A DNA stretch of 56,631 nt, from the NCBI GenBank assembly GCA_013334435.1, contig JAAXXP010000004.1, positions 1-56,631 on the forward strand, in the 5' to 3' direction. Positions 1-10,330 of the stretch are shown in pieces. Both the position numbers and the translations under genes were made by a program. How positions within the stretch are numbered: position 1 is the first letter of the stretch; every line of letters begins with the position of its first letter. The DNA is from Chlorobiaceae bacterium. GTDB lineage: Bacteria; Bacteroidota; Chlorobiia; Chlorobiales; Chlorobiaceae. The notes under the pieces were generated by a model that saw only the letters and a program-made list of their open reading frames with translations, did not search any database and had not been told where the DNA came from.

Positions 1-28
1 CCGTATTATCAGGGCCTGCATGTAACGG

Positions 29-100
29 TGGGGCGTCGCCAAGCGGTAAGGCATCGGCCTTTGGAGCCGACATCCGCAGGTTCGAATCCTGCCGCCCCAG
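29..100 (+). tRNA. tRNA-Gln (TTG anticodon)
   Basis: Cloverleaf tggggcg...cgccccag; anticodon loop ctttgga; T-arm GGTTCGAATCC. Confidence 0.92.
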
Positions 101-156
101 CATGTAATCAGCAAGATCAGTCCGATCCGACTGATCTGACCGATCGGAACGTAAAC

Positions 157-191
157 AGAAAAGGCAGCCTTAGCGGGCTGCCTTTTCTGTT
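157..191. terminator. Bidirectional hairpin terminator between tRNA-Gln and ahcY
   Basis: agaaaaggcagcc..ggctgccttttct with A/T tails. Confidence 0.7.
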
Positions 192-205
192 TTGCTGATG
201 GTGCA

Positions 206-1621
206 TCAGTAGCGGTAATGGTCGGGCTTGTAAGGACCTTCGACAGGAATGCCGAGGTAGTCGGCCTGTTCCTTCGAAAGGGTCGTCAGTTTGACGCCGA
301 GCTGTCCGAGGTGCAGTCTTGCGACCTCTTCGTCAAGCTCTTTCGGCAGGCGGTAGACGTCAATGGCATACGCTTTCGTCCAGAGCTCGATCTGGGCGAG
401 GGTCTGGTTGGTGAAGGAGTTGCTCATGACGAATGACGGGTGACCGGTAGCGCAACCGAGGTTCACCAGACGGCCTTCGGCAAGCAGGTAGATCGAATTG
501 CCGTTCTCGAAAGTGTACTTGTCGACCTGCGGTTTGATGTTGAGCTTTTTCGCTCCGGCATAGGCGTTGAGCATCTCGACCTGGATTTCGTTGTCGAAAT
601 GGCCGATGTTGCAGACGATGGTTTCGTCTCGCATCTGCTTCATGTGTTCCAGGGTGATGACATCCTTGTTGCCGGTGGTGGTGACAAAAATGTTGCCCTC
701 TCCGACGGCCTCTTCCATGGTGGTTACTTCAAAACCTTCCATCGATGCCTGCAGGGCACAGATCGGGTCGATTTCGGTAACGATCACCCGCGCGCCGTAA
801 GAGCGCATGGAGTGTGCGCACCCTTTGCCGACGTCGCCGTAGCCGAGCACCACAACAACCTTTCCGGCAATCATGACGTCCGTGGCGCGCTTGATGCCGT
901 CGGCAAGCGATTCGCGGCAACCGTAAAGATTGTCGAATTTGGATTTGGTGACCGAGTCATTGACGTTGATGGCAGGGAAGAGCAGTTCGCCTTTTTCCAT
1001 CATCTGGTAGAGGCGGTGAACGCCGGTGGTGGTCTCTTCCGACACGCCTTTCATTTCCGCGGCTACCTTGTGCCAGCGCTGCGTATCTTCGGCGTACACC
1101 TCACGGAGCTGCTGGAAGAGTGCTTTCTCTTCGGCGTTGCCGGGAGCTTTTTCGAGCAGTTCGGGGCTGTTCTCGATCTTGTAGCCGAGGTGGATCATGA
1201 GGGTTGCATCGCCGCCGTCGTCAACGATGAGGTTCGGGCCTTTGCCGCCTTCGAACTCGAGGATCTGGCGGGTGCACCACCAGTACTCATCGAGGGTTTC
1301 GCCTTTCCATGCAAACACCGGGATGCCAGCCTTGGCGATAGCCGCGGCTGCATGGTCCTGGGTCGAGAAGATGTTGCAGCTCGCCCAGCGAACCTCGGCT
1401 CCGAGGTCCACCAGCGTTTCGATCAGCACGGCAGTCTGGATGGTCATGTGCAGCGACCCGGTAATACGGGCGCCTTTGAGGGGCTTCTGGCCGGCATACT
1501 TCCGCCTTGTGGCCATCAGGCCGGGCATCTCTTTTTCAGCGATCTCTATCTCCTTGCGCCCCCATTCGGCAAGGGATATGTCCGCTACTTTATAGTCAAG
1601 CACTTCCGCTTCGATTGTCAT
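206..1621 (-). CDS. ahcY: Adenosylhomocysteinase (S-adenosylhomocysteine hydrolase)
   Basis: 471 aa; characteristic [26 protein letters not shown] and C-terminal KPDHYRY. Confidence 0.97.
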   Translation of the reverse strand: MTIEAEVLDYKVADISLAEWGRKEIEIAEKEMPGLMATRRKYAGQKPLKGARITGSLHMTIQTAVLIETLVDLGAEVRWASCNIFSTQDHAAAAIAKAGIPVFAWKGETLDEYWWCTRQILEFEGGKGPNLIVDDGGDATLMIHLGYKIENSPELLEKAPGNAEEKALFQQLREVYAEDTQRWHKVAAEMKGVSEETTTGVHRLYQMMEKGELLFPAINVNDSVTKSKFDNLYGCRESLADGIKRATDVMIAGKVVVVLGYGDVGKGCAHSMRSYGARVIVTEIDPICALQASMEGFEVTTMEEAVGEGNIFVTTTGNKDVITLEHMKQMRDETIVCNIGHFDNEIQVEMLNAYAGAKKLNIKPQVDKYTFENGNSIYLLAEGRLVNLGCATGHPSFVMSNSFTNQTLAQIELWTKAYAIDVYRLPKELDEEVARLHLGQLGVKLTTLSKEQADYLGIPVEGPYKPDHYRY

Positions 1622-1661
1622 AAGAGTCGATTGGTTTTGAATGGTATTGTCTTCAGAGTTC

Positions 1662-2876
1662 TCAGGCCATGCCGAACGCTTTCTTCAGTTCTTCGACCTT
1701 GTCGGCTTTTTCCCACGGGAAGATGTCGCGGCCGAAGTGTCCGTATGCTGCAGTTTCCTGATAGCACCAGCCGTGAGGTCTGTCGAGATTGAATCGTCTG
1801 ATGATCGCTGCCGGACGAAGATCGAAGATCTTTTCGGCTTTTTCCTGGATTTCAGCATCGGAAAGGCCGTTTTTAGCGGTGCCGTGGGTATTGATGTAGA
1901 TCGATACCGGGCGGGCTACACCGATGGCATAGGATACCTGAACGGTGCATTTGTCGGCCAGGCCTGCAGCCACAATGTTTTTTGCGACGTGGCGGGAGGC
2001 GTAAGCCGCGCTGCGGTCAACCTTCGAAGGATCTTTGCCGCTGAACGCGCCGCCACCGTGAGGGGCTGCTCCGCCGTAGGTATCGACAATGATCTTGCGT
2101 CCGGTCAGGCCGGTATCGCCGTGAGGTCCGCCGATTTCGAAACGGCCGGTGGGGTTGATGTGGAACTTGGTGTTGGCGTCGAGCATGTCTGCGGGAATGA
2201 CCACTTTCACCACATTCTCGATAATGTCTTTCCTGATCACGGCCTGGAACTCCGCTTCGCTCATGCCTGCCGGTTCCGGATCGTGCTGGGTCGAAACAAC
2301 CACGGCGTCGACGCGGGCTACTTTGTCATCGATGTATTCGAGGGTCACCTGGCTTTTCGCATCGGGGCGGAGGTAGGTCATGATTTTGCCTTCCTTGCGG
2401 ATTTCGGCAAGTTTCTTGACGAGCTGCTGGGCGAACTGGATGGCGGCAGGCATCAGCTCGGGAGTTTCCGTGCAGGCGTAACCGAACATCATGCCCTGGT
2501 CACCGGCTCCGACACGGTCGAACTCGTCGGCAATCTCTTCCTTGCGGTCAACGCCCCGGTTGATGTCGGGTGACTGGCTGTGCAGGGCGGAGAGCACGCC
2601 GCAGGAGTTGGCTTCGAACATATACTCGCCTTTGGTGTAGCCGATTTCGGTAACAACCTTGCGGGCGATTTTCTGGATATCGACAATACCTTTGGTGGTG
2701 ACTTCGCCGCCGACGATAACCTGACCGGTGGTGACGAAGGTTTCACATGCTACACGTGAATTGGGATCCTGACGGAGAAAATCATCAAGCACGGCATCGG
2801 AAATCTGATCTGCAACTTTGTCCGGATGTCCTTCTGATACGGATTCAGAGGTAAAGAAATACCTTGACTGTGACAT
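1662..2876 (-). CDS. metK: S-adenosylmethionine synthetase
   Basis: 404 aa; [55 protein letters not shown]. Confidence 0.97.
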   Translation of the reverse strand: MSQSRYFFTSESVSEGHPDKVADQISDAVLDDFLRQDPNSRVACETFVTTGQVIVGGEVTTKGIVDIQKIARKVVTEIGYTKGEYMFEANSCGVLSALHSQSPDINRGVDRKEEIADEFDRVGAGDQGMMFGYACTETPELMPAAIQFAQQLVKKLAEIRKEGKIMTYLRPDAKSQVTLEYIDDKVARVDAVVVSTQHDPEPAGMSEAEFQAVIRKDIIENVVKVVIPADMLDANTKFHINPTGRFEIGGPHGDTGLTGRKIIVDTYGGAAPHGGGAFSGKDPSKVDRSAAYASRHVAKNIVAAGLADKCTVQVSYAIGVARPVSIYINTHGTAKNGLSDAEIQEKAEKIFDLRPAAIIRRFNLDRPHGWCYQETAAYGHFGRDIFPWEKADKVEELKKAFGMA

Positions 2877-2977
2877 GGTTCTGGTAATGGTTTGGTTAAA
2901 CGAACAACAGAAACAACTGGGAAAACAGCTTCAGGAAAAGAATTTTCAGTGAACGGGAGTTCAATGGGAGAGACTCT

Positions 2978-3045
2978 GGACACGGAAAAAATTTCCTCAG
3001 GCAACCGGAAAGGGTTTTCCCGGAAGAGCCTGCGGCACCGTGTCC
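2978..3045 (-). ncRNA. Structured 5' leader of metK-ahcY; matches the genomic context of the SAM-Chlorobi RNA motif
   Basis: On the minus strand GGACACGG...CCGTGTCC forms a perfect 8-bp closing stem around CAGGC/GCCTG and CCGG/CCGG inner pairings, about 100 nt upstream of metK. Confidence 0.6.
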
Positions 3046-3118
3046 ATAGGTAATGGGGATGCCGTTGCTTGACAAAGCAAAAATGTAAGCAATCGGCTGC
3101 ATTCATGCAACAACTCTC

Positions 3119-4099
3119 TTATCGCACCCGTATTTCCGAATAGTCGCCGATGTTGATTTCGTGCGGATTGCCGCTGATCGATGCATTGTTGCCGACAATG
3201 GAGTGGTCGATCATGATGTGACTCACCCGCGCATCGTTGCCGATAATGGAGTCCCTGATGATGGCATCGGAGACCACGGCATGTTCTCCGATGGTGGCAT
3301 TGGGTCCGATGATGGCGTTTTCGACCGATGCGTTTTTCGCGATGAAAACAGGGTCGTTGATGATGCAGCCGGGGTACTGTTTTGTTCCGGGCTGATTCTC
3401 GAGAAGAAGGGTTTTGTTGGTCGAGAGCAGGGTTTCCGGTTTTCCGCAGTCGTACCATCCCTCGACGGCAAAGGTGGTGAATATCTCGCCCTGTTCGATC
3501 ATGAGCTGCAGGGCATCGGTGAGCTGGTACTCACCCTTTGTTTTCATTTCGTTCTCGATTATGTGATCGATCGAGGAGAAAAGTCCTCCCGAATGCAGGA
3601 GGAAGTAGAGGCCTACTATGGCAAGATTGCTGACCGGTTCGTCCGGTTTTTCGACCAGCTTCAGGATTTTTCCGTTTTCCGTCACCGCAACGCCGAACCG
3701 GCGGGGATCCTTCACTTCATGAACCCCGAGAGAGGATACCGGGCTTTTGAGCACAGCCTGCAGATCGACGTCGAAGATCGTATCGCCGAGAATGATGAAA
3801 AGAGGTTCATCCTTTTTTACATGGGGTTTGCACATCCAGAGGGCATGGGCCAGGCCGAGCCGTTCGGACTGGTTCACGAAGGTGAACCTGATGGAGTAGT
3901 TTTTTCTCAGCCACTCTTCGACCATGTTTCCGAGGTATCCTACAATGACGATCGCCTCGTCGATGCCCGCGTCGATGAGTTTGTCCATGATATGGCCGAT
4001 AATGGGCTTTCCCGCTACGTTCAGCAGTACTTTGGGGTGTGAGAAGGTGTGTGGACGCAGGCGGGTGCCGACTCCGGCAACGGGGATGATGGCTTTCAT
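3119..4099 (-). CDS. NDP-sugar pyrophosphorylase / sugar-phosphate nucleotidyltransferase
   Basis: 326 aa; N-terminal MKAIIPVAGVGTRLRPHTFSHPKVLLNVAGKPI and a C-terminal left-handed beta-helix-like hexapeptide region. Confidence 0.9.
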   Translation of the reverse strand: MKAIIPVAGVGTRLRPHTFSHPKVLLNVAGKPIIGHIMDKLIDAGIDEAIVIVGYLGNMVEEWLRKNYSIRFTFVNQSERLGLAHALWMCKPHVKKDEPLFIILGDTIFDVDLQAVLKSPVSSLGVHEVKDPRRFGVAVTENGKILKLVEKPDEPVSNLAIVGLYFLLHSGGLFSSIDHIIENEMKTKGEYQLTDALQLMIEQGEIFTTFAVEGWYDCGKPETLLSTNKTLLLENQPGTKQYPGCIINDPVFIAKNASVENAIIGPNATIGEHAVVSDAIIRDSIIGNDARVSHIMIDHSIVGNNASISGNPHEINIGDYSEIRVR

Positions 4100-4194
4100 G
4101 ACAGAGGGTGCTTGAGCTGGGTTGAAAAAACCTTGTTTTTATATTTTAATGAAAATAAGGGTAATTCCGAACTGCATCTGCCTCCGCGTCTCCG

Positions 4195-4662
4195 ATGCCG
4201 GAAATATGGAAATCAATTGTATTTTATCGGCGAGAAACGACAAAAAAGAAATTTCCGGGTGCGAAGTTGAAAAGACTTTTTAAACAGTCAGGGGTGATTC
4301 CCGTTCTTGAGGACAGGCTGGTGCTGATTACGGCCAGGAAATCCGACCGGTGGATCATTCCGAAGGGATATGTTGAAAAAGGGCTCTCCCCGGCGGATTC
4401 TGCCGCCAAAGAGGCCTATGAGGAGGCCGGGCTTGTCGGCCGTGTCCGTTACAAGGAGATCGGAGAGTACCGGTACCGGAAGTTCGGCAAACAGTTTTCC
4501 GTGAAGGTTTTTCCTTTCTTCATCGAAAACATGCTTGACGAGTGGGAGGAGATGCATCTGCGCGAGCGCAGGGTGGTCTCTCCCGGAGAGGCTTTCGACA
4601 TGCTCTATCATGATGAACTGAAAGCCATCATTTCGGGTTTTTTCGGAATAAGCCGGTCCTGA
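4195..4662 (+). CDS. Nudix hydrolase (true start may be the internal TTG near 4268)
   Basis: Nudix box GYVEKGLSPADSAAKEAYEEAGLVG. Confidence 0.9.
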   Translation: MPEIWKSIVFYRRETTKKKFPGAKLKRLFKQSGVIPVLEDRLVLITARKSDRWIIPKGYVEKGLSPADSAAKEAYEEAGLVGRVRYKEIGEYRYRKFGKQFSVKVFPFFIENMLDEWEEMHLRERRVVSPGEAFDMLYHDELKAIISGFFGISRS

Positions 4663-4809
4663 ACCGACGCTTTTCGGCGGAAAGTGGGGATCCGGTTTTC
4701 ATGGATCCAGTGGCTGCGCCGGAGAAGACGGCAGGTTTTTTTATGTGAGGGATTATTTTTTTGGTAATGTTGTTCCATGTCTTATATTGTGAGCCTTCCA
4801 TTAAGGAAA

Positions 4810-4882
4810 CGGGGCATGGCGCAGCTGGTAGCGTGCCTGCTTTGGGAGCAGGAGGTCCCGAGTTCGAGTCTCGGTGCCCCGA
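4810..4882 (+). tRNA. tRNA-Pro (TGG)
   Basis: cggggca...tgccccga; anticodon loop tttggga. Confidence 0.92.
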
Positions 4883-4909
4883 CCGGGTGGGTTCATTGAC
4901 AGATGTGTT

Positions 4910-4982
<73 letters not shown>

Positions 4983-5007
4983 CAAGGTGTATCCATAGGC
5001 TTTTTAT

Positions 5008-5082
5008 GGTGATTGTAGCTCAGTTGGTTAGAGCGCCAGGTTGTGGCCCTGGAGGTCGGGGGTTCGAGTCCCCTCATTCACC
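5008..5082 (+). tRNA. tRNA-His (GTG)
   Basis: Extra G-1; anticodon loop ttgtggc; T-arm ggttcgagtcc. Confidence 0.9.
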
Positions 5083-5089
5083 CGCAGAA

Positions 5090-5161
5090 GGCCCCATCGA
5101 CTAGTGGTTAGGTCATCACCCTTTCAAGGTGGTAGCACGGGTTCGAATCCCGTTGGGGTCA
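5090..5161 (+). tRNA. tRNA-Glu (TTC)
   Basis: ggcccca...tggggtca; anticodon loop ctttcaa. Confidence 0.9.
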
Positions 5162-5312
5162 CACGATTGTTCAGCCTGCACCGGCGCCTGCCGGTTCTTC
5201 CCGCCGGGAGTTGTGCAGGAGTGGAAACATCTTTTCGTTGCTGTTTTTTCAAGCTCTGTACGTTGCCGGTCCAGAGCTTTTTTTATTTTCAAATGCAGAT
5301 TCTCCCGGTCCT

Positions 5313-7724
5313 ATGAAAATATCTGTCAACTGGCTCAAAGATTTCCTCCCGTCGTTTTCTCCCGACATCCCTGCACTTGTTGAAAAACTGACCTTTCTCG
5401 GTCTTGAAGTCGAGGAGGTGCATGCCATGCAACTGCCTGATGAACTGGTTGTTGCCGGCCGGATCGAGGATGTTCAGCCTCATCCCGATGCCGACCGTCT
5501 GACGGTCTGCAAGGTTGCTGCCGGCGGCCATGAGCTGCTGCAGATTGTCTGCGGTGCGCCCAATGTGCGCCAGGGAATGATCGTGCCTGTCGCTACCGTC
5601 GGCGCAAAGCTGCGGCTGCCGGACGGAGAGGTTCTGGCCATCAGGAAATCCAAAATCCGGGGAGTGCACTCTTTCGGCATGATCTGTGCCGCCGATGAAC
5701 TCGGTTTGTCGGAGGACCACAGCGGAGTCATGGAACTCGATCCCTCAGTCTTGCCCGGTACGCCGCTTTCGGCTGTTCTGGAGAGTGACGTCATGCTTGA
5801 TATAGCCGTTACTCCCAACCGTCCCGATGTGCTCTCGCACCTTGGCATGGCCCGCGAACTCGCCCCTCCCGAAGAGATTATCCTGCCGCCGGGGCATCCG
5901 GTGAATTTTTCCGGAACCGGCACGCTGGTTGAAATCGCCGACAGGGAAGCCTGCCCTTACTATACCGCGGTTGTGATTCGCGGCATCGAGGTGCGGGAGT
6001 CGCCGGCATGGCTGAAGCGCCGCCTGGAAAGCATCGGACTGAATCCGAAAAACAATATTGTCGATATCACCAATTACATCCTCCACTCCATCGGTCAGCC
6101 CCTGCATGCCTTCGATCTGAAGAAGCTTTCCGGCGAGCGGGTGGTGGTCCGCAGTGATGTCGCTGCCGGCTTTACGGCGCTCAATCAGGAAAACTGCGCC
6201 GTTCTTGCGGGGATGCCGGTTATCTGCGATGCCCTGAAGCCTGCTGCACTGGCCGGGGTTATGGGCGGACTCGATTCTGCGGTTTCGGTCGCCACAACGG
6301 ACATTCTGCTCGAGTCGGCTTATTTTTCCCCGTCCCGTATCAGAAAGTCCGCAAGGAAAGCCGGAATTTCGTCCGATTCGTCCTATCGTTTCGAAAGGGG
6401 GGTCGATCCCCTGAATGTGAAAAGGGGAGCGGAATGCGCCGTTGCAATGATTCTTGAACTTGCCGGCGGCCGGATAACCGAGGCCATGGAGTGCGGTTCC
6501 CTGCCGGAGGAGCCCTGCAGGGTTACACTGAGACCCGACAGGGTCAACGCCATGCTCGGCAGTTCCATCGCCGCGGATACCATGAAGCACATTCTTGTCC
6601 GTCTCGGCTTCCGGTTTGCCGCTTCGGCGGAGAATGGCGGTATGGAGTTCATTGTTCCGTCATGGCGAGTTGACGTAACGTCGGAGATCGATCTCGTCGA
6701 AGAGGTCGCCAGGGTATACGGGTACGACAATATCCAGCCCTCGGCCCAAATGAGGACAACCTATCCCCAGTCCCGCAAGGTGCCGGAATATTTTCCGGAT
6801 TATCTCCGGGGTATTCTCATCGGGCTCAATTTTCGGGAGATTCTCACCAATCCGCTGATCAGGCGTTCGGAAGCCGAACTGTTCGACAGCCGGGTCGTTA
6901 CCGCTCTCAATCCCATCAGTGAAGGGCTGGAGGTTCTGCGCCCTTCGCTTGTTCCCGCTTTTCTGAAAGTGATTGCACACAATATCCGTCACGGAAACAG
7001 AGACCTGCGGTTTTTTGAGATTGCCAGCGGGTTCCTCGCTGCAGGTGTTTCCAGGGACGGGGCGTCGCCTCTCGAAGCATTCGGTGAGCGCGAGTATCTT
7101 GTCATGGCCATAACCGGCTCCAGCCATCCCCGCCTCTGGAATCAGCCTGCCGTGAAGAGCGATGTTTACGATATGAGCGGCGCGGTGCAGATGCTGCTCG
7201 AGAAGCTGAATTTACTTGACAAATCAGCGCTTATTGCATATAATGAAAATACGGTTGGTATTGATTTGCTGCTGACCGGACAGGGGGAGAGCCGTACCTG
7301 CCGTGCAGGGACGGTCCTGATGGTGGACAGTGCTGTGCTCGGCGAGTTCGATATCGGGCAGGATGTGTTTCTTGCGGAACTCGATACCGCGGTGCTTGAG
7401 GAAGCGTTCAGCGCTGCAGTCGTTTATGATCCACCCTCCAGGTTTCCTGCTGTCCAGAGAGATCTATCGTTCATTCTTCCCCGTGGCGTGGCTGTTCAGA
7501 AGCTTGTCGATGTTGTCAGGGCAAGCGATCCCCTCATCAGAAGCGTCTCTGTTTTCGATCATTTCGAACGCAGTGCGGAACAAGGTGGGGAACGCAGTGT
7601 GGCGCTCTCTCTTGATATTGTCGATCACGAGAGAACCCTGCAGGACGAGAGAATCAACGGTATACTTGAAAAGGCCGGCACGAATGCCGGAAAACAACTT
7701 GGTGCGGTAATTCGACAAGTCTGA
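5313..7724 (+). CDS. pheT: Phenylalanyl-tRNA synthetase beta subunit
   Basis: MKISVNWLKDFLP start; tRNA-binding domain GRIEDVQPHPDADRLTVCKV; C-terminal ferredoxin-like anticodon-binding domain. Confidence 0.95.
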   Translation: MKISVNWLKDFLPSFSPDIPALVEKLTFLGLEVEEVHAMQLPDELVVAGRIEDVQPHPDADRLTVCKVAAGGHELLQIVCGAPNVRQGMIVPVATVGAKLRLPDGEVLAIRKSKIRGVHSFGMICAADELGLSEDHSGVMELDPSVLPGTPLSAVLESDVMLDIAVTPNRPDVLSHLGMARELAPPEEIILPPGHPVNFSGTGTLVEIADREACPYYTAVVIRGIEVRESPAWLKRRLESIGLNPKNNIVDITNYILHSIGQPLHAFDLKKLSGERVVVRSDVAAGFTALNQENCAVLAGMPVICDALKPAALAGVMGGLDSAVSVATTDILLESAYFSPSRIRKSARKAGISSDSSYRFERGVDPLNVKRGAECAVAMILELAGGRITEAMECGSLPEEPCRVTLRPDRVNAMLGSSIAADTMKHILVRLGFRFAASAENGGMEFIVPSWRVDVTSEIDLVEEVARVYGYDNIQPSAQMRTTYPQSRKVPEYFPDYLRGILIGLNFREILTNPLIRRSEAELFDSRVVTALNPISEGLEVLRPSLVPAFLKVIAHNIRHGNRDLRFFEIASGFLAAGVSRDGASPLEAFGEREYLVMAITGSSHPRLWNQPAVKSDVYDMSGAVQMLLEKLNLLDKSALIAYNENTVGIDLLLTGQGESRTCRAGTVLMVDSAVLGEFDIGQDVFLAELDTAVLEEAFSAAVVYDPPSRFPAVQRDLSFILPRGVAVQKLVDVVRASDPLIRSVSVFDHFERSAEQGGERSVALSLDIVDHERTLQDERINGILEKAGTNAGKQLGAVIRQV

Positions 7725-7737
7725 TACTTTTTGTTCC

Positions 7738-8031
7738 ATGCATGATCAGGACAGGCAGACCATCATGGCTGATGTCAGCCTCCTTGAAGAGAATGTCGGA
7801 AACCTCGTTTCCCGGCTGGATGAATGCCGGAGAGAAAATGAGCTGCTTCGTTCGGAGCTTGCGACTCTTCAGAATATTCTGAGATCCTGCAAGCTGCCTG
7901 ATACAGGCTCGACTCCCCTGACCGGTCCTGAATCCGAGTTTACCTATGCCGAGAAACTGCGGGTCAAGCAGAAGCTTGTACTCATTCTGCAGAAGATCGA
8001 GCTGGAACTGAGAAGTCCCCGAAACTTGTAG
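7738..8031 (+). CDS. Small coiled-coil protein, ZapB-like by position and composition
   Basis: 97 aa heptad-rich protein directly upstream of zapA. Confidence 0.6.
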   Translation: MHDQDRQTIMADVSLLEENVGNLVSRLDECRRENELLRSELATLQNILRSCKLPDTGSTPLTGPESEFTYAEKLRVKQKLVLILQKIELELRSPRNL

Positions 8032-8040
8032 GAGAGCCGT

Positions 8041-8307
8041 ATGGAAAAGATCGATGTAAATGTCTACGGCGACAGTTATCCGCTGCGCACCGGAAGCCGT
8101 GAGCTGACTGAAAATGCGGCTCAGGATGTGGATCGTGCCATGCGGCTGTACGCCGAAAAAGCGCCGACTTTTGAACCGGTTAAACTTGCTGTGCTTTCAG
8201 CGATTTCGTTTGCCGAAAAGAATATCGAACTCGAAGAGGAACTGGAAGAGTTGCGGCAGAAAATAAACCGGATCAATGTTTTTATTGGGCAAAGTTTACA
8301 GGAATAA
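8041..8307 (+). CDS. zapA: Cell division protein ZapA
   Basis: 88 aa; KIDVNVYGDSYPLRTGS.. ZapA fold followed by a C-terminal coiled coil. Confidence 0.85.
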   Translation: MEKIDVNVYGDSYPLRTGSRELTENAAQDVDRAMRLYAEKAPTFEPVKLAVLSAISFAEKNIELEEELEELRQKINRINVFIGQSLQE

Positions 8308-8327
8308 TTTACATTAGAGTAGAAGAA

Positions 8328-8558
8328 ATATCCGCACCAGGTACGAGGGGTGTATTGTAAGTAAAAGAACTAACACTATTAAGACGGGAGCCGAACTCTT
8401 CTTTTTGATTGCAGGCCTTGATTGACTCTCCGGTTCATCCGGGTATCATCGGCAGTCACCGGATTTGCCGCATTGGAAGCAAAAAACCTGAAGGAGGCGC
8501 CCACCGTGTTGCACGGGTTCTTGAATCTTACACATCCCGCCTTGGTGCGGATTTTTTT
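8328..8558 (+). ncRNA. ssrS: Probable 6S RNA (SsrS)
   Basis: Non-coding gap between zapA and rny; 10-bp closing stem ATCCGCACCA (8330-8339)/TGGTGCGGAT (8543-8552) then a T-run; 3' half CACCGTGTTGCACGGGTTCTTGAATCTTACA resembles the 6S 3' region; zapA-adjacent position is typical. Confidence 0.72.
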
Positions 8559-8618
8559 GTTTAAAACGGTGCTTCCTTCTCCTGAGAGGTGGAGCATGTT
8601 AAAAGGAGGTAAACGGTA

Positions 8619-10193
8619 ATGGGTATTGTCATAAACCTGTTTCTGATTGTATTTGCGGCGGTCGTGTTTTTTGTCATCGGTTTTTTTCTCGGACGGTATT
8701 TCCTTGAACGTATCGGTACTACAAGGGTTCTTGAAGCTGAAGAACGGGCTGTACAGATAGTTCAGGAGGCCCAGAAAGAGGCCAACGAGTACAAGGAGCT
8801 CAAGGTTACCGAAGTAAATCAGGAGTGGAAGAAGAAACGGAGGGAGTTCGACCAGGAAGTGGTCATCAAGAACAACAAGTTCACCCAGCTCCAGAAACAG
8901 ATCCAGCAGAAGGAAGGTCAGCTGAAGAAGCAGAGCCAGGACCTCCGGGATGCCGAACGCAAGCTCCAGGAGCAGCGCAAGGAGTCCGAACAGACGATGG
9001 AAACGGTCAGGAACCGCTCCGCCGAGCTTGAACGGATCATTGCCGAGCAGAACCAGCGGCTCGAGAGCATCAGCAACCTGCAGGCCGACGAGGCCCGCCA
9101 GATGCTTGTAGACAATATGGTGTCGAAGGCCCGCGAAGAGGCTACCGAAACGATTCACCGCATTCACGAAGATGCCGAGCAGCAGGCCGAACGTCTTGCC
9201 GAGAAGACCCTGCTTACGGCCATCCAGAGAATTTCCTTCGAACAGGCCACCGAAAACGCCCTTTCGGTGGTGCACATCCAGAGTGACGAGCTCAAGGGCC
9301 GCATTATCGGCCGCGAAGGCCGGAACATCAAGGCTTTCGAGAATGCAACCGGTGTGGATATCATAGTCGACGATACCCCTGAAGTGGTCATTCTCTCCTG
9401 CTTCGATCCCCACCGCCGCGAGCTTGCAAAGCTTACCCTGCAGAAGCTGCTCGTTGACGGCATCATTCATCCCGTTGCCATCGAGAAAGCCTATGAGGAT
9501 GCCAAAAAAGAGATCGACGACGTCATCATGACCGCCGGAGAGGAGACTCTCGCCTCGTTGCAGCTTCCCGATATGCCTGCCGAACTGGTGCGGCTGATCG
9601 GCAACATGAAATTCCATACCGTTTACGGTCAGAACCTTCTGCAGCATACCAAAGAGGTAGCCATGCTGGCAGGCCTCATGGCCGCCGAGCTCAAGCTCGA
9701 TGTGCGCATTGCCAAGCGTGCAGGGCTTCTGCACGATATCGGCCTGGTTCTTCCTGCGGGCAACGAACCCCACGCCCTGACCGGAAGCGCTTTCCTGAAG
9801 AAGTTCAATGAGTCGCCGCTGGTCATCAATGCGGTGGCCGCCCACCACGGGGACGTTGAAAAAGAGTCTCCTCTTGCCGATCTTATCGATGCGGCAAATG
9901 TCATTTCGCTCTCACGGCCCGGAGCCAGGGGCGCTGTGACCGCCGACGGCAACGTCAAGAGACTCGAAAGCCTCGAAGAGATCGCAAAGGGATTTCCCGG
10001 TGTCCTGAAGACCTATGCCCTGCAGGCCGGAAGGGAGATCAGGGTTATTGTCGAAGGCGACAACGTCAGCGACTCCCAGGCCGATGTGCTTGCCCACGAC
10101 ATTGCCAGCAAGATCGAGTCGGAAGCCCAGTACCCTGGCCAGATCAGGGTGACCATCGTACGGGAGAGGCGGTCGATAGCATACGCCAAGTAA
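8619..10193 (+). CDS. rny: Ribonuclease Y
   Basis: N-terminal TM plus long coiled coil; KH domain GRIIGREGRNIKAFE; HD domain LLHDIGL. Confidence 0.96.
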   Translation: MGIVINLFLIVFAAVVFFVIGFFLGRYFLERIGTTRVLEAEERAVQIVQEAQKEANEYKELKVTEVNQEWKKKRREFDQEVVIKNNKFTQLQKQIQQKEGQLKKQSQDLRDAERKLQEQRKESEQTMETVRNRSAELERIIAEQNQRLESISNLQADEARQMLVDNMVSKAREEATETIHRIHEDAEQQAERLAEKTLLTAIQRISFEQATENALSVVHIQSDELKGRIIGREGRNIKAFENATGVDIIVDDTPEVVILSCFDPHRRELAKLTLQKLLVDGIIHPVAIEKAYEDAKKEIDDVIMTAGEETLASLQLPDMPAELVRLIGNMKFHTVYGQNLLQHTKEVAMLAGLMAAELKLDVRIAKRAGLLHDIGLVLPAGNEPHALTGSAFLKKFNESPLVINAVAAHHGDVEKESPLADLIDAANVISLSRPGARGAVTADGNVKRLESLEEIAKGFPGVLKTYALQAGREIRVIVEGDNVSDSQADVLAHDIASKIESEAQYPGQIRVTIVRERRSIAYAK

Positions 10194-10271
10194 GGTGAAT
10201 GGCAATGGTGCTTTCCGCTCATGACAACGGGGAGCGGAGCACGTTTCCGACAGGGGACAATGGAGAAATGA

Positions 10272-10306
10272 AAAAAGGCTGCAGGGGATTTCCCGGCAGC
10301 CTTTTT
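10272..10306. terminator. Bidirectional terminator between rny and hisB
   Basis: aaaaaggctgc..ggcagccttttt. Confidence 0.75.
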
Positions 10307-10330
10307 CAGTTTTAAACCGGACGATTGATT

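Noticed and set aside
440-1792. 450-aa plus-strand ORF opposite ahcY
   Set aside because: Antisense ORF caused by high GC codon usage; no family features.
8379-9848. 489-aa minus-strand ORF opposite rny
   Set aside because: Shadow of the strongly supported RNase Y frame; also crosses the 6S candidate.
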